Numbered from the stretch's first letter, positions 9,617 through 19,330 are shown. The stretch: 64,000 nt of DNA from WHUA01 sp963711215 (GCA_963711215.1 CAVQDH010000006.1:124001-188000), one strand, 5' to 3'. The notes: generated by a model from the sequence alone, not told the origin. Made by a program: numbers and translations.

Positions 9617-11648
9617 TCACAGCCCCACGACGTGGCGCGGGCGGCCCCAGTCTTGCGCTTCCTTCGCCGCGCGGGGCACGTCCTCTTCCAGCATGAGCCG
9701 TTCCGCGACCAGCCGCTTCGCGGCCGCGACGATCGCCGCGACGTAGCCCTCCGGCGATCCGTACCGCTCCAGCACCGACTTGCGCGGGTCTTCCGTGAAC
9801 GCACGCTCCTCGGCTGAGTCCGGGAAGGGGATGTAGCTGCCGTTGAACTCGTATCCCGCGCGCGTGCCGTAACCGCGCGCCCGCAGGCTCCAGCCGGTAT
9901 AGGTGCCGAGCGGCGCCTGCACCATCGGCGCACGGACGCCCGCGATATCGTTGCCGTCGGCATCCGTCGCCGGGATCTGCACGACATAGCCATCCGGGTT
10001 CAGCACTGCCGGCGGCTCCTTCGACAGGATGCCGCGCTCGACGTCGGGGCCATGGTCGAGCAGCGGCAGCGCCGCCGGGCCGGCCGAGATCATCTGCCCG
10101 GGGATGCGCGGGATATTTCTCGCGCCATTCGATGTAGGTCGCGAGCGTGCCGTCCTTGCGCATCGGGATGCGGGAGTCGGGCGGCGGCGTGCCGTCGGTG
10201 ATCCAGGCGTCCATGGCGTCGAGCAAGCGCGCGGAACAGCATCGAGGTGCTGACGATGTTGCTGAAGTTCTGGCAGATGCCCTTGTTCGGCACGGTCCGC
10301 AGCGGGCTCGACATGTGCTGCGAGCTGGACCAGAGATAGCAGCGCACGTTTGCCGGCTGGGGCAGATCGTTGCCCTGGGTGTCGGTGTGCACGAGCGAGC
10401 CGCGCCGCTGCCAGTATTCCGTCGCGCTCTGGCTGTGCAGGACATGCGGATCGGTCTCCGGCCGCTTCAGGATGGCGTCCGTCTTGCCGGTCAGGTGGTC
10501 GGTCGACTCCGCATAGGAGAAGGGGAAGCGGTCGGCGAGGATGTAGTGGTCCTCGTACTGCTGCCCGGCCATCGAGACGGCATTGGCGAAGCGGTGATTG
10601 AGCCACATCTGCCCGCACCGGCGACATGCGGCATCACGCCGTCGAACACCTTGCGGCCTGCCGCGTCCGCGTTGAAGCCGAGATAGACGAAGTCACGGAT
10701 GCAGCGGCCCGTCTGCGAGCGGCCCCAGCCGTAGGCCTTCTCGACCGGCGCCAGCGGGTTGGCGTTGCCGGCCGCGTCCTTGCCGCCGTATTTGAGGAAG
10801 CTGACGAGGTCGCGCACCGCGACATGGCCGAGCCCCATGACCAGCGGGTCGCGGCCTTCGTAGACCAGCTCGTAGATCCAGCCCGGCTGGAAGCCCTTCG
10901 CCATGTAGACGAAGCTGTCGGACGGCATGATCGCCGTTTCGTCGGCGCCGCGGTTATGGCTCTCGCCCGTCACCGCCGCGCCGCTCAGCACCTGCGCGAA
11001 CTGCCACTCGGTCCGGCGGGATCGGGGATGCGCGTCGTTGTGCGGGTAGCGACGCTTGGTCAGCCGCGCCTTCGTGGTGTCGAGCGAGACGGCGGGGTGG
11101 CTGCGCGTGCCGGCGCGGCCCGAGAGCGGGAAGCAGAGCGTCGGCGCCACGGGCGTGAACTCCTGGCGCACCGGGCCGGTAATCGGCTTGCCGTTGTCGG
11201 TCGCGACGGGAAGCTTCATCGTCACGCGGTTGTTGCCCGGCAGCAGGTCGCCCTGCCAGGCGCCCCAGACGAAGCTGTAGCCGCGGCGGAACAGGAAGCC
11301 GTTGCCCGCATGCTCCAGCGCCTTCGGATCGTTCGAGGCGCGCGCGTCGTTGAAGAACTGTAGCGCGCGCAGGTTGCCGCGGTTGCCATAGTCGAAGAAG
11401 ACGCGGCGGTTGCCCTTGGCCTTGTCCGCCGGGCGCAGCATCAGGAAGTCGGCAGTGAACTCGACCAGGCCGTCCTTGTTGACGGGCGCCTTGTCGATAT
11501 CGGTGACGGCGGCCTGGGCGGCGGCCTTCGGGTCGACCGCGTAAAGCGCGCGGCCGCGCAGGCGCTCATAGGCGCCGGTGTCGCCGAACGCATGGCCGTC
11601 GGCGAAGGATGTGCATTCTGCGATTTCGAGAGTGATCTTGCTGGGCAC
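9617..11648 (-). pseudogene. alpha/beta hydrolase domain protein (Abhydrolase_10 type), frameshifted
   Basis: The likely start is GTG at 11648, eight bases after AGGA. The first 345 residues run in one frame with blocks typical of the family (FFDYGNRGNLRALQFFNDA, GFLFRRGYSFVWGAWQGDL) and a nucleophile-type motif GWGRSQTGR. The frame shifts near 10612 (on to MWLNHRFANAVSMAG), near 10230 (on to LLDAMDAWITDGTPPPD) and near 10112 (on to GQMISAGPAALPLLD), and ends …GRPRHVVGL at 9617. The repaired protein is about 675 residues. The substrate is not known. Three breaks in one gene point to decay or poor local sequence. Confidence 0.7.
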
Positions 11649-11780
11649 GGCATCGGTCCTTCGTGCGAGGGGGCGGGATCGGGGCAGCCCAGTATGGCAC
11701 ATTCTTCGCGGCGGTCAGCCTTCGCAGCGGACAGCCGGTCCGGTTATCATGATCGGATAAGGAACCGCAGCGAGGCAGGC

Positions 11781-12230
11781 ATGGTAACGGGCAAAGACAT
11801 CATCGGGTCGTGGCTCATGGTCGACCGGGGTACCGACAGCGAGGCGGACCGGCAGCAGGCGCGCGTCCGCTACGGCGACGATCCGAAGGGGTTCATGATC
11901 TTCGCGCCCGACGGCTGGATGAACGCCATCGTCTGCTGGGGCGGGCGGCCCGCGCTCTCCGGGTCGCCGGACTGGCATTCCGATGCCCCGGATAACGAAA
12001 AGATCCGCGCGTTCGACACCTACCTATCCTATGGCGGCCGCTGGACGGTCGAGGACAGCGTGCTGACTACGCAGGTGGAATTCGCGCTCAACCCCGGCTG
12101 GGTCGGCGGCAAGCAGGTTCGCCGGCTCGAGATGACGGACGACGGCTATCTCATCCTCAAGCTGTCGCGCGCCTGGCCGGACGGCCGCGTCATGAACGGC
12201 TGGGTGCGCTGGAAGCGGGTGCCGGCGTAA
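11781..12230 (+). CDS. lipocalin-like domain protein
   Basis: The 149-residue protein begins at ATG 11781 (MVTGKDIIGSWLMVDRG). It matches the lipocalin-like family defined by an N-terminal GTW/GSW strand, a YG…PKGFMIF block, and a WTVEDS…H/Q-type barrel strand. No signal peptide is seen, so it is probably cytoplasmic. The family has no defined ligand. It is divergent from the alpha/beta hydrolase gene, with about 130 bases between the starts, and convergent with the GFA gene. Confidence 0.75.
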   Translation: MVTGKDIIGSWLMVDRGTDSEADRQQARVRYGDDPKGFMIFAPDGWMNAIVCWGGRPALSGSPDWHSDAPDNEKIRAFDTYLSYGGRWTVEDSVLTTQVEFALNPGWVGGKQVRRLEMTDDGYLILKLSRAWPDGRVMNGWVRWKRVPA

Positions 12231-12238
12231 GACTTGGC

Positions 12239-12682
12239 CTAGGATTCAGCCGGTTTCGTCGGCCGCCACCAGTCGGGAAGCGCGTCGAATTTCGGAATGT
12301 CGTCCTCGACGCAGGACCACGACGCGCGGGACGCCCAGAAGATCCGCGCTTGCGGCGCCATGTCGGGCGGCTGATCGAGGGAACCGGCCGGGATGACGAT
12401 CTCGAGCCCGCTGCGCGTGTGGTGCGGCAACGGCGCTCCGCAATGCCGGCAGAAGGTCGTCGAAAAGCTCTTCGCCGACGGAAGGTCGTAGCGCACCGTG
12501 GCGTCCTTTCCCGACGTCCATTCAAAACGATCGGGCAGGACATAGAGGTTCGTCGCGTAGTCCGCGCCGGTCGCTTTGCGGCATCGCGAGCAATGGCAGT
12601 GGGCGAAGCGCAGGTACGGCTTCTTCACCCGGTAGGTCACGGCGCCGCAGAGGCAACTGCCGTCGAGGTGGTTCGCGGTCAT
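12239..12682 (-). CDS. GFA-family (CENP-V/GFA domain) zinc protein
   Basis: The 147-residue protein has the GFA zinc motifs: CLCGAV near residue 10, HCHCSRCRKATG near residues 29-40, and FCRHCGAPL near residue 78. The family is named after glutathione-dependent formaldehyde-activating enzyme, but most members have no proven reaction. The ATG at 12682 is chosen over a TTG six bases upstream because GAAGG lies ten bases before it. The gene starts 13 bases after the carbonic anhydrase stop on the same strand, so the two may be cotranscribed. Confidence 0.88.
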   Translation of the reverse strand: MTANHLDGSCLCGAVTYRVKKPYLRFAHCHCSRCRKATGADYATNLYVLPDRFEWTSGKDATVRYDLPSAKSFSTTFCRHCGAPLPHHTRSGLEIVIPAGSLDQPPDMAPQARIFWASRASWSCVEDDIPKFDALPDWWRPTKPAES

Positions 12683-12695
12683 CGTCAATGCGCCT

Positions 12696-13313
12696 TCATC
12701 CGAATAGCTTGCCGAACTCTTCCGGTCCGCCGACCGTCACGTTCAGGTCTTTCACCAATCCGTTGGCGAGCGAATAGACCCAGCCGTGAACGCGCAGGTC
12801 CTGGCCGCGCGCCCAGGCTTCGTGCACGAAGACGTCGGACGCGACGTTCCGGACCTGGCGGATGACGTTGAGCTCGCAGAGCCGGTCGAGACGGGCGCGC
12901 TGTTCCGGGATCGCGTCGAGCTCGTGGCGGTGCATATCGCAGACTTCGCGGATCGGGTGCAGCCAGTGATCGACCAGGCCGCGCCGCACGCCGTCGACGG
13001 CCGCGGCCACGCCGCCGCATCCGTAATGTCCGACCACCAGGATGTGTTTCACCTTCAGCACGTCGACCGCGAACTGCAGCACGGAGAGGTAGTTGGCGTC
13101 CTGCGGCGGCGCGAGGTTCGCGACGTTGCGGTGGACGAACAGCTCGCCGGGGTCGAGGTCGACGATCTCGTTCGCCGGCACCCGGCTGTCGGAGCAGCCG
13201 ATCCAGAGATATTCCGGCGCCTGCTGGCTCTCGAGGCGTTTGAAAAAACCCGCGTCCGCGTGGACCTTTCGCTCGGCCCAGGCACGGTTCTTCGATTTCA
13301 GATGTTCCAGCAT
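12696..13313 (-). CDS. can: beta-class carbonic anhydrase
   Basis: The protein interconverts CO2 and bicarbonate. It has 205 residues with the zinc ligands Cys40, His96 and Cys99 and the Asp42-Arg44 dyad (IGCSDSRVPANE; VVGHYGCGGV). The length is close to that of E. coli Can (220). It is divergent from the methyltransferase at 13494. The bicarbonate would feed carboxylases and pH balance in the cytoplasm. The frame is intact and the call is firm. Confidence 0.95.
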   Translation of the reverse strand: MLEHLKSKNRAWAERKVHADAGFFKRLESQQAPEYLWIGCSDSRVPANEIVDLDPGELFVHRNVANLAPPQDANYLSVLQFAVDVLKVKHILVVGHYGCGGVAAAVDGVRRGLVDHWLHPIREVCDMHRHELDAIPEQRARLDRLCELNVIRQVRNVASDVFVHEAWARGQDLRVHGWVYSLANGLVKDLNVTVGGPEEFGKLFG

Positions 13314-13493
13314 TCGGCAAATCCAGACTGTGATAAGCCCGAGCGACTATAGGGACGGCAGGCCCAGGTCAAGATCATTGAGGGAATCGGCCCATTTCGG
13401 CCAATGACAGATTGTTGAACGAGTGTATTTTAACACAGCTGGGTTCTTGGCCGCCTGAACGGGCGTGCTGTCGAGCCTTTGAAAGGCCGGGCC

Positions 13494-14024
13494 ATGACGA
13501 AGCCGTTGATATGCGAAGCCTACCGCGCGCAGCAGGAGAAGCTGCACGAGAACCCGAATTACGGCGTGGCCTCGCTGGAATTCGCGCCGCTGGTGGCGAA
13601 GATCGTGACCGAGAACGGGATCCGCGAGGTTCTCGATTACGGCGCGGGCAAGGGCCGTCTCGGCATGCGGCTCGGGGAGCTGCTCAAGCCGCCGCCCGCG
13701 ATGCACCATTACGACCCGGCGATCCCGAAATGGGCCGCGGCGCCGGAGCCGTGCGAATTCGTGGCCTGCATCGATGTGCTCGAGCATATCGAGCCCAACC
13801 TGCTGGACAACGTGCTCGACGACCTGGAGCGGGTCACGCGGGAGGTCGGCTTCTTCACGGTGCATACGGGAGCCGCCGCCAAGGTGCTCGACGACGGACG
13901 TAACGCACATTTGATCCAGAAGCCCTATGACTGGTGGCTGCCGAAGCTGATGGCGCGGTTCGACCTGTTCGTTTTCCAGCGCATTCCCGGCGGCTTTTTC
14001 GTCGGCGTTACGCGCAAGGAATAG
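13494..14024 (+). CDS. class I SAM-dependent methyltransferase
   Basis: The 176-residue protein carries the SAM-binding motif VLDYGAGKGRLG at residues 46-57 and an acidic motif FVACIDVLEHIEP near residue 90, typical of small class I methyltransferases. The start MTKPLICEAYRAQQ at 13494 is preferred over an in-frame ATG 15 bases upstream, because it follows a GAAAGG site. The acceptor molecule is unknown. It lies upstream of the HtrA-like protease on the same strand with an 80-base gap. Confidence 0.8.
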   Translation: MTKPLICEAYRAQQEKLHENPNYGVASLEFAPLVAKIVTENGIREVLDYGAGKGRLGMRLGELLKPPPAMHHYDPAIPKWAAAPEPCEFVACIDVLEHIEPNLLDNVLDDLERVTREVGFFTVHTGAAAKVLDDGRNAHLIQKPYDWWLPKLMARFDLFVFQRIPGGFFVGVTRKE

Positions 14025-14103
14025 CGCCGGCGGGGCGACCCCTGGCAACCGGGCTGGGGCGACCCATATTACGGTCCTCACCGGACAAATCGCGTGAACT
14101 CCA

Positions 14104-15309
14104 ATGCTCGATACCTCTCTCAGCTATCTCACCGATCCCGACGCTGAAAATGCGTCGCCCTCGCAGCGCCGCGCGGTCGACGAACGCGCGCTCATGGACG
14201 CCTATTCGGAGGCCGTATCGTCGGTCGTCGATGCGGTCGGGCCCGCCGTCCTGCGCGTGGACTCCCGCACGGGCGAGGGCAAGACGGCGCGTGGCGGCGT
14301 CGGCTCCGGCGTCGTCATTTCGCCCGACGGCCTCGTGCTGACCAACGCGCATGTCGTCGGCGGCGCGCGGGAGATCCAGCTCACGGATATCGAGGGCCGG
14401 AGCGGCAAGGCGCGCCTCCTCGGCATCGATCCCGACACCGATCTGGCGCTCCTGCGTACGGACGCCGACCGCGGCCTCGCCTTCGCGCCGCTCGGCGATT
14501 CGAAGGAGCTGCGCCGCGGCCAGCTCGCGATCGCGATCGGCAATCCGCTCGGCTTCGAATCGACCGTCACCGCGGGCGTCGTCTCCGCGCTCGGGCGCTC
14601 GCTGCGCTCTTTCTCCGGGCGAATGATCGAGGACGTGATCCAGACCGACGCGGCGTTGAACCCGGGCAACTCGGGCGGCCCGCTCGTCTCCTCGCGCGGC
14701 GAGGTGATCGGCATCAATACCGCGGTGATCGTCGGCGCGCAGGGCATCTGTTTCGCGGTGGCGAGCAACACCGCCAACCACGTGCTGAGCGAGATCATCC
14801 GGCACGGCCGCGTGCGGCGCTCCTATATCGGCGTCGCGGCGCAGACCGCGCCGGTGCCGCGCCGCAGCGCGCTGGCGGCCGACCTCGACAACCGCTTCGG
14901 CGCGATGCTGACCTCGGTCGAGCCGGGCGGACCGGCCGACGCGGCCGGGCTGATGTCCTATGACCTGATCGTGCGCCTCGACGGCGAGAGCGTGACCGGC
15001 GTCGACGACCTCATCCGTCTGCTCGACCACAGCCGCATCGGCAAGCGGCTTCGGATCGACGCGCTGCATCTCGGGAAGTTGCGGCGCTTCGAGGTCGATC
15101 CCGACCGAGCGGCCGCAGACCGGCGGCTAAGCCCGCCGCACGCGCGGCGCGATTGGACGGCTTCCGCCATTCTGGTCAGAATGCAGGACGGCAGATCGTT
15201 GCGCCCGGCGTCGGACATGCCGGTGCGGACGCGGCCGGGCTTTCCGCGCGTCGCGACCTGCCTCCCGCCGTCTCTGTGCCGCCATCGCAAAAAGGACTTA
15301 CCGGAATGA
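14104..15309 (+). CDS. HtrA-like trypsin-type serine protease with one PDZ domain
   Basis: The S1C protease domain shows the triad: His in LTNAHVVGG, Asp in DPDTDLALLRT, and Ser in NPGNSGGPL. One PDZ domain follows (MLTSVEPGGPADAAGLMSYD). Classical periplasmic HtrA/Deg proteins start with a signal peptide; here the N-terminus (MLDTSLSYLTDPDAEN) has none, so a cytoplasmic location or a wrong start is possible. The last 60 residues are Arg-rich and unlike a folded domain. A TAA at 15128-15130 in the next frame suggests the real end is near 15130 and that a one-base error extends the frame to 15309, where it overlaps the GST start. Confidence 0.85.
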   Translation: MLDTSLSYLTDPDAENASPSQRRAVDERALMDAYSEAVSSVVDAVGPAVLRVDSRTGEGKTARGGVGSGVVISPDGLVLTNAHVVGGAREIQLTDIEGRSGKARLLGIDPDTDLALLRTDADRGLAFAPLGDSKELRRGQLAIAIGNPLGFESTVTAGVVSALGRSLRSFSGRMIEDVIQTDAALNPGNSGGPLVSSRGEVIGINTAVIVGAQGICFAVASNTANHVLSEIIRHGRVRRSYIGVAAQTAPVPRRSALAADLDNRFGAMLTSVEPGGPADAAGLMSYDLIVRLDGESVTGVDDLIRLLDHSRIGKRLRIDALHLGKLRRFEVDPDRAAADRRLSPPHARRDWTASAILVRMQDGRSLRPASDMPVRTRPGFPRVATCLPPSLCRHRKKDLPE

Positions 15310-15953
15310 AGCTCTATTGGACGCCCGCGTCGCCCTTCACGCGCAAGGTCTCGGTCAGCGCCCGCGAGCTCGGGCTTTGGGAGCGGATCGAGGTCGTGCC
15401 CACGAAATGGCCGCTGGTCTGGGCCTTTGCGACGATCGACTTCACGCCGGGGCTGGCGGAGTCCAACCCGGTCGCGCGCATTCCGACCCTGGTGACCGAC
15501 GCGGGCGACGAGCTGGGCAATTCGACCTTGATCTGCCAGTACCTGGACAGCGTCGCAGGCGGCGGCCGGCTGGTCCCGCCGGGCGCGGATGCCTGGCGGA
15601 TGTGGTCGCTCTACGCCGTCGCCGACGGGCTCATCGAAGCGCAGGTCGCCATGCGGGCGGAGAAGCTGCGGCCGGCTTCGAACCAGTCGGAAGGCTTCCT
15701 CACCAAGCAGCGCGACCGTATCGAGCGCTGCTTCGACCGGCTGGAGCAGCGGGCGGAGGAACTGGCCTGCGCGCCCGACGCGACGCCGAACCTGGCGATG
15801 ATCACGGCGGGCTGCGCCTGCGGCTATCAGGACTGGCGCGACTGGCTGCCCGACTTCCGCCCCGGCCGCCCCGGGCTCGCGGCCTGGGCCGACGCTTTCG
15901 CCGAGCGGCCATCGATGCGCGTGACGCGGCCCTCGGAAACGCCCGAGCACTGA
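15306..15953 (+). CDS. glutathione S-transferase family protein
   Basis: The 215-residue protein has an N-terminal thioredoxin-fold GST domain (MKLYWTPASPFTRKVSVSA, with Ser9 as candidate catalytic residue) and the cis-Pro motif VARIPTLV. A helical C-terminal domain with DRIERCFDRLEQ follows. It would conjugate or reduce small electrophiles with glutathione in the cytoplasm. The start follows AAGGA by ten bases. A second GST gene at 31073-31768 is only distantly similar. Confidence 0.88.
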   Translation: MKLYWTPASPFTRKVSVSARELGLWERIEVVPTKWPLVWAFATIDFTPGLAESNPVARIPTLVTDAGDELGNSTLICQYLDSVAGGGRLVPPGADAWRMWSLYAVADGLIEAQVAMRAEKLRPASNQSEGFLTKQRDRIERCFDRLEQRAEELACAPDATPNLAMITAGCACGYQDWRDWLPDFRPGRPGLAAWADAFAERPSMRVTRPSETPEH

Positions 15954-16089
15954 CCGCCGTCCGGCCGCGGCCGCGTGACAGGCGGCATTTTGGCAGTTTC
16001 ACCCCTTATTGTTGGCATGCATGCCGTCTCGTGCGCGAGAATGGGCCGGCTTATGGTCGCGCGGCTAACGGCAACCAGGAGTGAGACCA

Positions 16090-16365
16090 ATGAAACGTTT
16101 TCTGATCGAACGCGATATCCCCGGCGTAGGCGGCATGAACGGCGAGCAGCTCAAGCAGGCCGCCGCGACGTCGAACGAGGCCCTCGCGCAGCTCAAGGGC
16201 AAGGCGCAGTGGGTGGAATCCTTCGTCGCCGACGACAAGACCTTCTGCGTCTATCTCGCCGAGGACGAGGCCGCCGTTCACGAGCACGCGCGGCTGAGCG
16301 GCTTTCCGGCCAGCAAGGTCACCGAGGTGCGTGGCCGCATCGATCCCCTGACCGGCGCAAAATGA
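16090..16365 (+). CDS. DUF4242 family small protein (SCO4226-like)
   Basis: The 91-residue protein starts MKRFLIERDIPGVGGMN and contains SNEALAQL, WVESFVADDKTFCVYLAEDEAAVHEHARLSGFPASKV, the typical core of the DUF4242 family. Streptomyces SCO4226, a nickel-binding member, is the best-known relative. The reaction is unknown. GGAG lies ten bases before the ATG. A GC-rich hairpin follows the gene. Confidence 0.8.
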   Translation: MKRFLIERDIPGVGGMNGEQLKQAAATSNEALAQLKGKAQWVESFVADDKTFCVYLAEDEAAVHEHARLSGFPASKVTEVRGRIDPLTGAK

Positions 16366-16384
16366 CGGGCGAGAAATGATCGGC

Positions 16385-16431
16385 GTTGCCGCCGCCCGGC
16401 GGAATGTATCCGTCGGGCGGCGCGCCGCAAC
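16385..16431 (+). terminator. GC-rich hairpin between DUF4242 gene and GlxA regulator
   Basis: Perfect 9-base arms CGCCGCCCG (16390-16398) and CGGGCGGCG (16414-16422) flank a 15-base loop. Outer arms GTTGC (16385-16389) and GCAAC (16427-16431) extend the stem across a 4-base bulge. There is no following T-run, so it may be a processing or pausing structure rather than a classical terminator. Confidence 0.4.
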
Positions 16432-16449
16432 GGAAGGGCGAGACAACGA

Positions 16450-17509
16450 ATGCCGCCGGCGAAGGCAGGCATCGCCATGCTGAATGTCACCGTGCTTCTG
16501 CTCGACGACAATTTCGCATCGACGGCGCTCGGGCCGATCGAGGTGTTTCATGCGGCCGGTCTGCTATGGAACCAGCTCACGGGCGTCGAGGCGCAGCCGC
16601 GATTTCGCGTGACCGTCGCGTCGGTCGATGGCGCCGGCGTGACGAGCCCCTATGCCGTCGCTTGTCGCCTCAGGCCGCGATCAGCCGACATCGAGCATGC
16701 GGACCTCATCGTCGTGCCTGCCTCCGGGCTCGACTTCGACAATCAGTTCGCCCGCAACGCGGCGCTCCTGCCGTGGCTGCGGGAATGGTACGGCAAGGGC
16801 GCCCACATCGCGGGCATCTGCTCCGGCGCGGCCTTTCTGGCGGAAGCGGGCTTGCTGGACGGGCGGCAGGCAACGACGCATTGGGCCGTCGCCCGAGGAG
16901 CTTGCGCGCCGCTATCCGCAGGTGGACTGGCGGCCCGACATGTTCATCACGGAAGACGAGCGGCTCCTGTGCAGCGGTGGCGTCTATTCCGCGATCGATC
17001 TCAGCATCTATCTCGTCGAGAAGTTCTGCGGCCACGAAATCGCGGTGAACTGCGCGAAGTCGCTGCTCGTCAACATGCCGCGGTCGCACCAGTCGGGCTA
17101 TGCGGTGCTGCCGCTGTCCCGGCCGCACACGGATGAGCGGATCCGCGCGGTCGAGGCCTTCATCGACGAAAACTACGCGCAGGACCTGTCGTCCGAGGCG
17201 CTGGCCGCCCGCGCGAACATGAGCCCGCGCAACTTCATCCGCCGCTTCAAGGCCGCGACCGGCCGCCTTCCCGGCAACTACCTGCAGACGCTGCGGATCA
17301 CGGTGGCGAAGCGGATGCTGGAAGAGGGCGACCGCAACGTGCAATCCGTCAGCCTGGCGGTCGGCTACGGGGATCTCGCTTTCTTCCGCTCGCTCTTCCG
17401 GCGCTACACCGGCATGACGCCGGGGGAATATCGCAGCCGGTTCGGCCGCGCCGCCGAGGCGGCCTTTACCGATCCCTCCAGGCGGGCGCGCGGGCCAGGC
17501 GCCGCCTGA
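16450..17509 (+). pseudogene. GlxA-family AraC-type regulator, one frameshift
   Basis: The N-terminal part is a DJ-1/PfpI-like domain (LDDNFASTALGPIEVFHAAG; cysteine in GICSGAAFLAEAGLLDGRQA). The C-terminal part carries two AraC helix-turn-helix motifs (SSEALAARANMSPRNFIRRF and QSVSLAVGYGDLAFFRSLFRR). The halves lie in different frames; removing one C from the CCC at 16893-16895 joins THWAVA to EELARRYPQVDW and restores about 353 residues. GlxA-like regulators often control amino-acid or quaternary-amine catabolism. No obvious target is adjacent. The start could be 16450 or the ATG at 16480 (MLNVTVLLLDD). Confidence 0.78.
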
Positions 17510-17523
17510 GCGCGGGTCGGTGC

Positions 17524-17997
17524 TCACGCCAGCGCCTTCTCCATCACGAAATTGGGGATCGGGACGCCGCCGCGCGAGACGGTCTGCGCTTTCACCACGC
17601 GCCAGCCCTGGCGCTCGAAGAAGGCGCGGGCGAGATGGCTTGCTTCCGCGTGAAGCCGCGTGAGGCCGAGGCGAGCCGCTTCTTCCAAGATCGCATCATA
17701 GAGCGCCTTGGCGACGCCTTGGCCGATGACATCGGGCGCGACATAGGCGAGGTCGATGCATCCGTCGGCCGTCAAGGTCATGAAGCCGACGACGCTGCCG
17801 TTCCGCTCCGCGACGAACACGGTCTGGGACGCAAGCCGCGCGCGCCAGCCGGCCAGCGCGGGCGGCGACGGCGCCCAGGCGCGCCGTTGCGCTTCATCGT
17901 AGAAGCCTTGCGTTCCGCGGCGCACGGACTCGAAGAAGACCTGCGCGGTGGCGGCGGCATCGTCGTCCCGGAAGCGGCGTATGCGCGTCGTCGTCAT
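17524..17997 (-). CDS. GNAT-family N-acetyltransferase
   Basis: The 157-residue protein starts MTTTRIRRFRDDDAAATAQ and shows the GNAT core: GSVVGFMTLTADGCIDLAYVAPDVIGQGVAKALYDAI (acetyl-CoA loop GQGVAKAL) and the late ARAFFERQGWRV block. It would move an acetyl group from acetyl-CoA to an amine in the cytoplasm; the acceptor is unknown. An in-frame extension to 18042 lacks conserved sequence. It follows the MFS gene on the same strand after 31 bases, so the pair may form an operon. Confidence 0.82.
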   Translation of the reverse strand: MTTTRIRRFRDDDAAATAQVFFESVRRGTQGFYDEAQRRAWAPSPPALAGWRARLASQTVFVAERNGSVVGFMTLTADGCIDLAYVAPDVIGQGVAKALYDAILEEAARLGLTRLHAEASHLARAFFERQGWRVVKAQTVSRGGVPIPNFVMEKALA

Positions 17998-18028
17998 GGC
18001 GTCCGGTATCGCTGCGGGACCGCCGGCC

Positions 18029-19222
18029 CTAGTCCGCCGCATCCATCTTCCCGCCGGCGAGGAAGGAGAGCGCGAAGGTGAGCGTGATCGCGGCGACGAA
18101 GAGGAAGCCCGCGGCGCTGTTGCCGGTCAAGCTGTTCAAAGCGCTGAACGCGCCCGGGCCGATCACCGCGGCGAAGAAGGTGATCGACATGCTGCCGGCC
18201 GTCGCGTCGGCCACGCGATCCTTGGGCGCGAGATGCGCCACTTCCGCGAGATAGACGCCTTGCCAGGCGGTGGCGCTGGAGCCGAAACCAATCGCCAGCG
18301 CGACAATGCCGGCATAGGGCCAGGCGGGTCCGAGCATCGACGCCATGATTGCGGAGGCCGACATGCCGAGCCCGAGCGCGGCCAGCACGTAGCGCGGCGG
18401 GAAGCGGTCCGCGGCCCAGCCCCAGAGCATGCGCGCGAAGACGCTGACGACCAGCCCGCTCGAGAAGGCCGAGCCCACCGCCACCAGGCTCAGGCCGGTG
18501 CGCTCGACCGTGAAGGTGACGAACAGCGACATGAAGCAGAACTGCATCGCCGCGAAGGCGCCCGACGTGGCGGCCAGGCGGCGCAGGCCGCGATGGCGCA
18601 GGACGAGGCCGAGCGCGGTGACGATGCCGCCCGCGATGAGCGGCGCGTGGGGCGAACGGTCGGCGTCCATCTGGCGCCGCAAGGGCTGCAGCGCGAGCGT
18701 CAGCGCGACGCAGACCGCGAAGGCGGCGAGCGCGGCGCCCTGCCAGCCGAAATGCGCGTCGATGAGCGGCAGCGAGAAGCCGCCGAGCGCGCTGCCGATC
18801 GGGATGCTGGTCTGCTTGATCGAGAAGATGCGGCCGCGCAGGTGATCCGGCGTGACCCGCGCCAGCAGGTGCGAGCTCGCCGGGTTGGCGGGGCCGTAGG
18901 CGAAGCCCATCAGGATCGCGCTCGCGACCAGGAAGGGCAGCGCGATGCCCGTGACCACCGCGAGCGGCAGGGCGGCGAGGCCGAGCCCGCCGAAGACCAG
19001 CGTCATCTGGCTGACCCGCATCGCGCCGAAGCGGCGCACGAAACCGGCCGTGATCACCGTCGAGCCCATCGCGCCGACCAGCATCACCGTGGTGTAGTAG
19101 CCGATCATGCCCGCCGGCACGCCGAGCGATGCCGCCGCCTTCGGCGCGACGACGGGGAGGGTGAAGGCGGCCAGCGCGACACTCGCCTGGCTGGCCAGCA
19201 TGGCGAACAGAACTCGATACAT
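18029..19222 (-). CDS. MFS transporter
   Basis: The 397-residue protein has about twelve hydrophobic helices in two halves, with a central loop near residues 187-205 (LRRQMDADRSPHAPLIAG). The MFS loop 2-3 motif is degenerate (RRFGAMRVSQ). It is close to the CynX/NimT- or drug-exporter-like subfamilies and would sit in the inner membrane. The substrate is unknown. The gene precedes the GNAT gene, so export plus acetylation of the same compound is possible but unproven. Confidence 0.85.
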   Translation of the reverse strand: MYRVLFAMLASQASVALAAFTLPVVAPKAAASLGVPAGMIGYYTTVMLVGAMGSTVITAGFVRRFGAMRVSQMTLVFGGLGLAALPLAVVTGIALPFLVASAILMGFAYGPANPASSHLLARVTPDHLRGRIFSIKQTSIPIGSALGGFSLPLIDAHFGWQGAALAAFAVCVALTLALQPLRRQMDADRSPHAPLIAGGIVTALGLVLRHRGLRRLAATSGAFAAMQFCFMSLFVTFTVERTGLSLVAVGSAFSSGLVVSVFARMLWGWAADRFPPRYVLAALGLGMSASAIMASMLGPAWPYAGIVALAIGFGSSATAWQGVYLAEVAHLAPKDRVADATAGSMSITFFAAVIGPGAFSALNSLTGNSAAGFLFVAAITLTFALSFLAGGKMDAAD

Positions 19223-19307
19223 GGGACGGGAGATTAGAGGAAATCAGGGCGCGCGGTAATGCGCCGCGAAACGGCGAGGCGGGGAAGGCCCAAAGGCCCG
19301 TTCGTGG

Positions 19308-19330
19308 ATGCCACGCATAAAGCGTGGCAT
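19308..19330. repeat. palindromic repeat 1 of a pair (REP-like)
   Basis: ATGCCACGC (19308-19316) and GCGTGGCAT (19322-19330) form a perfect 9-base stem around the loop ATAAA. The flanks (…CGTGG before, GACG after) resemble the short intergenic palindromes scattered in alphaproteobacterial genomes. It lies in the 395-base gap between the MFS and thiC genes. Confidence 0.6.
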
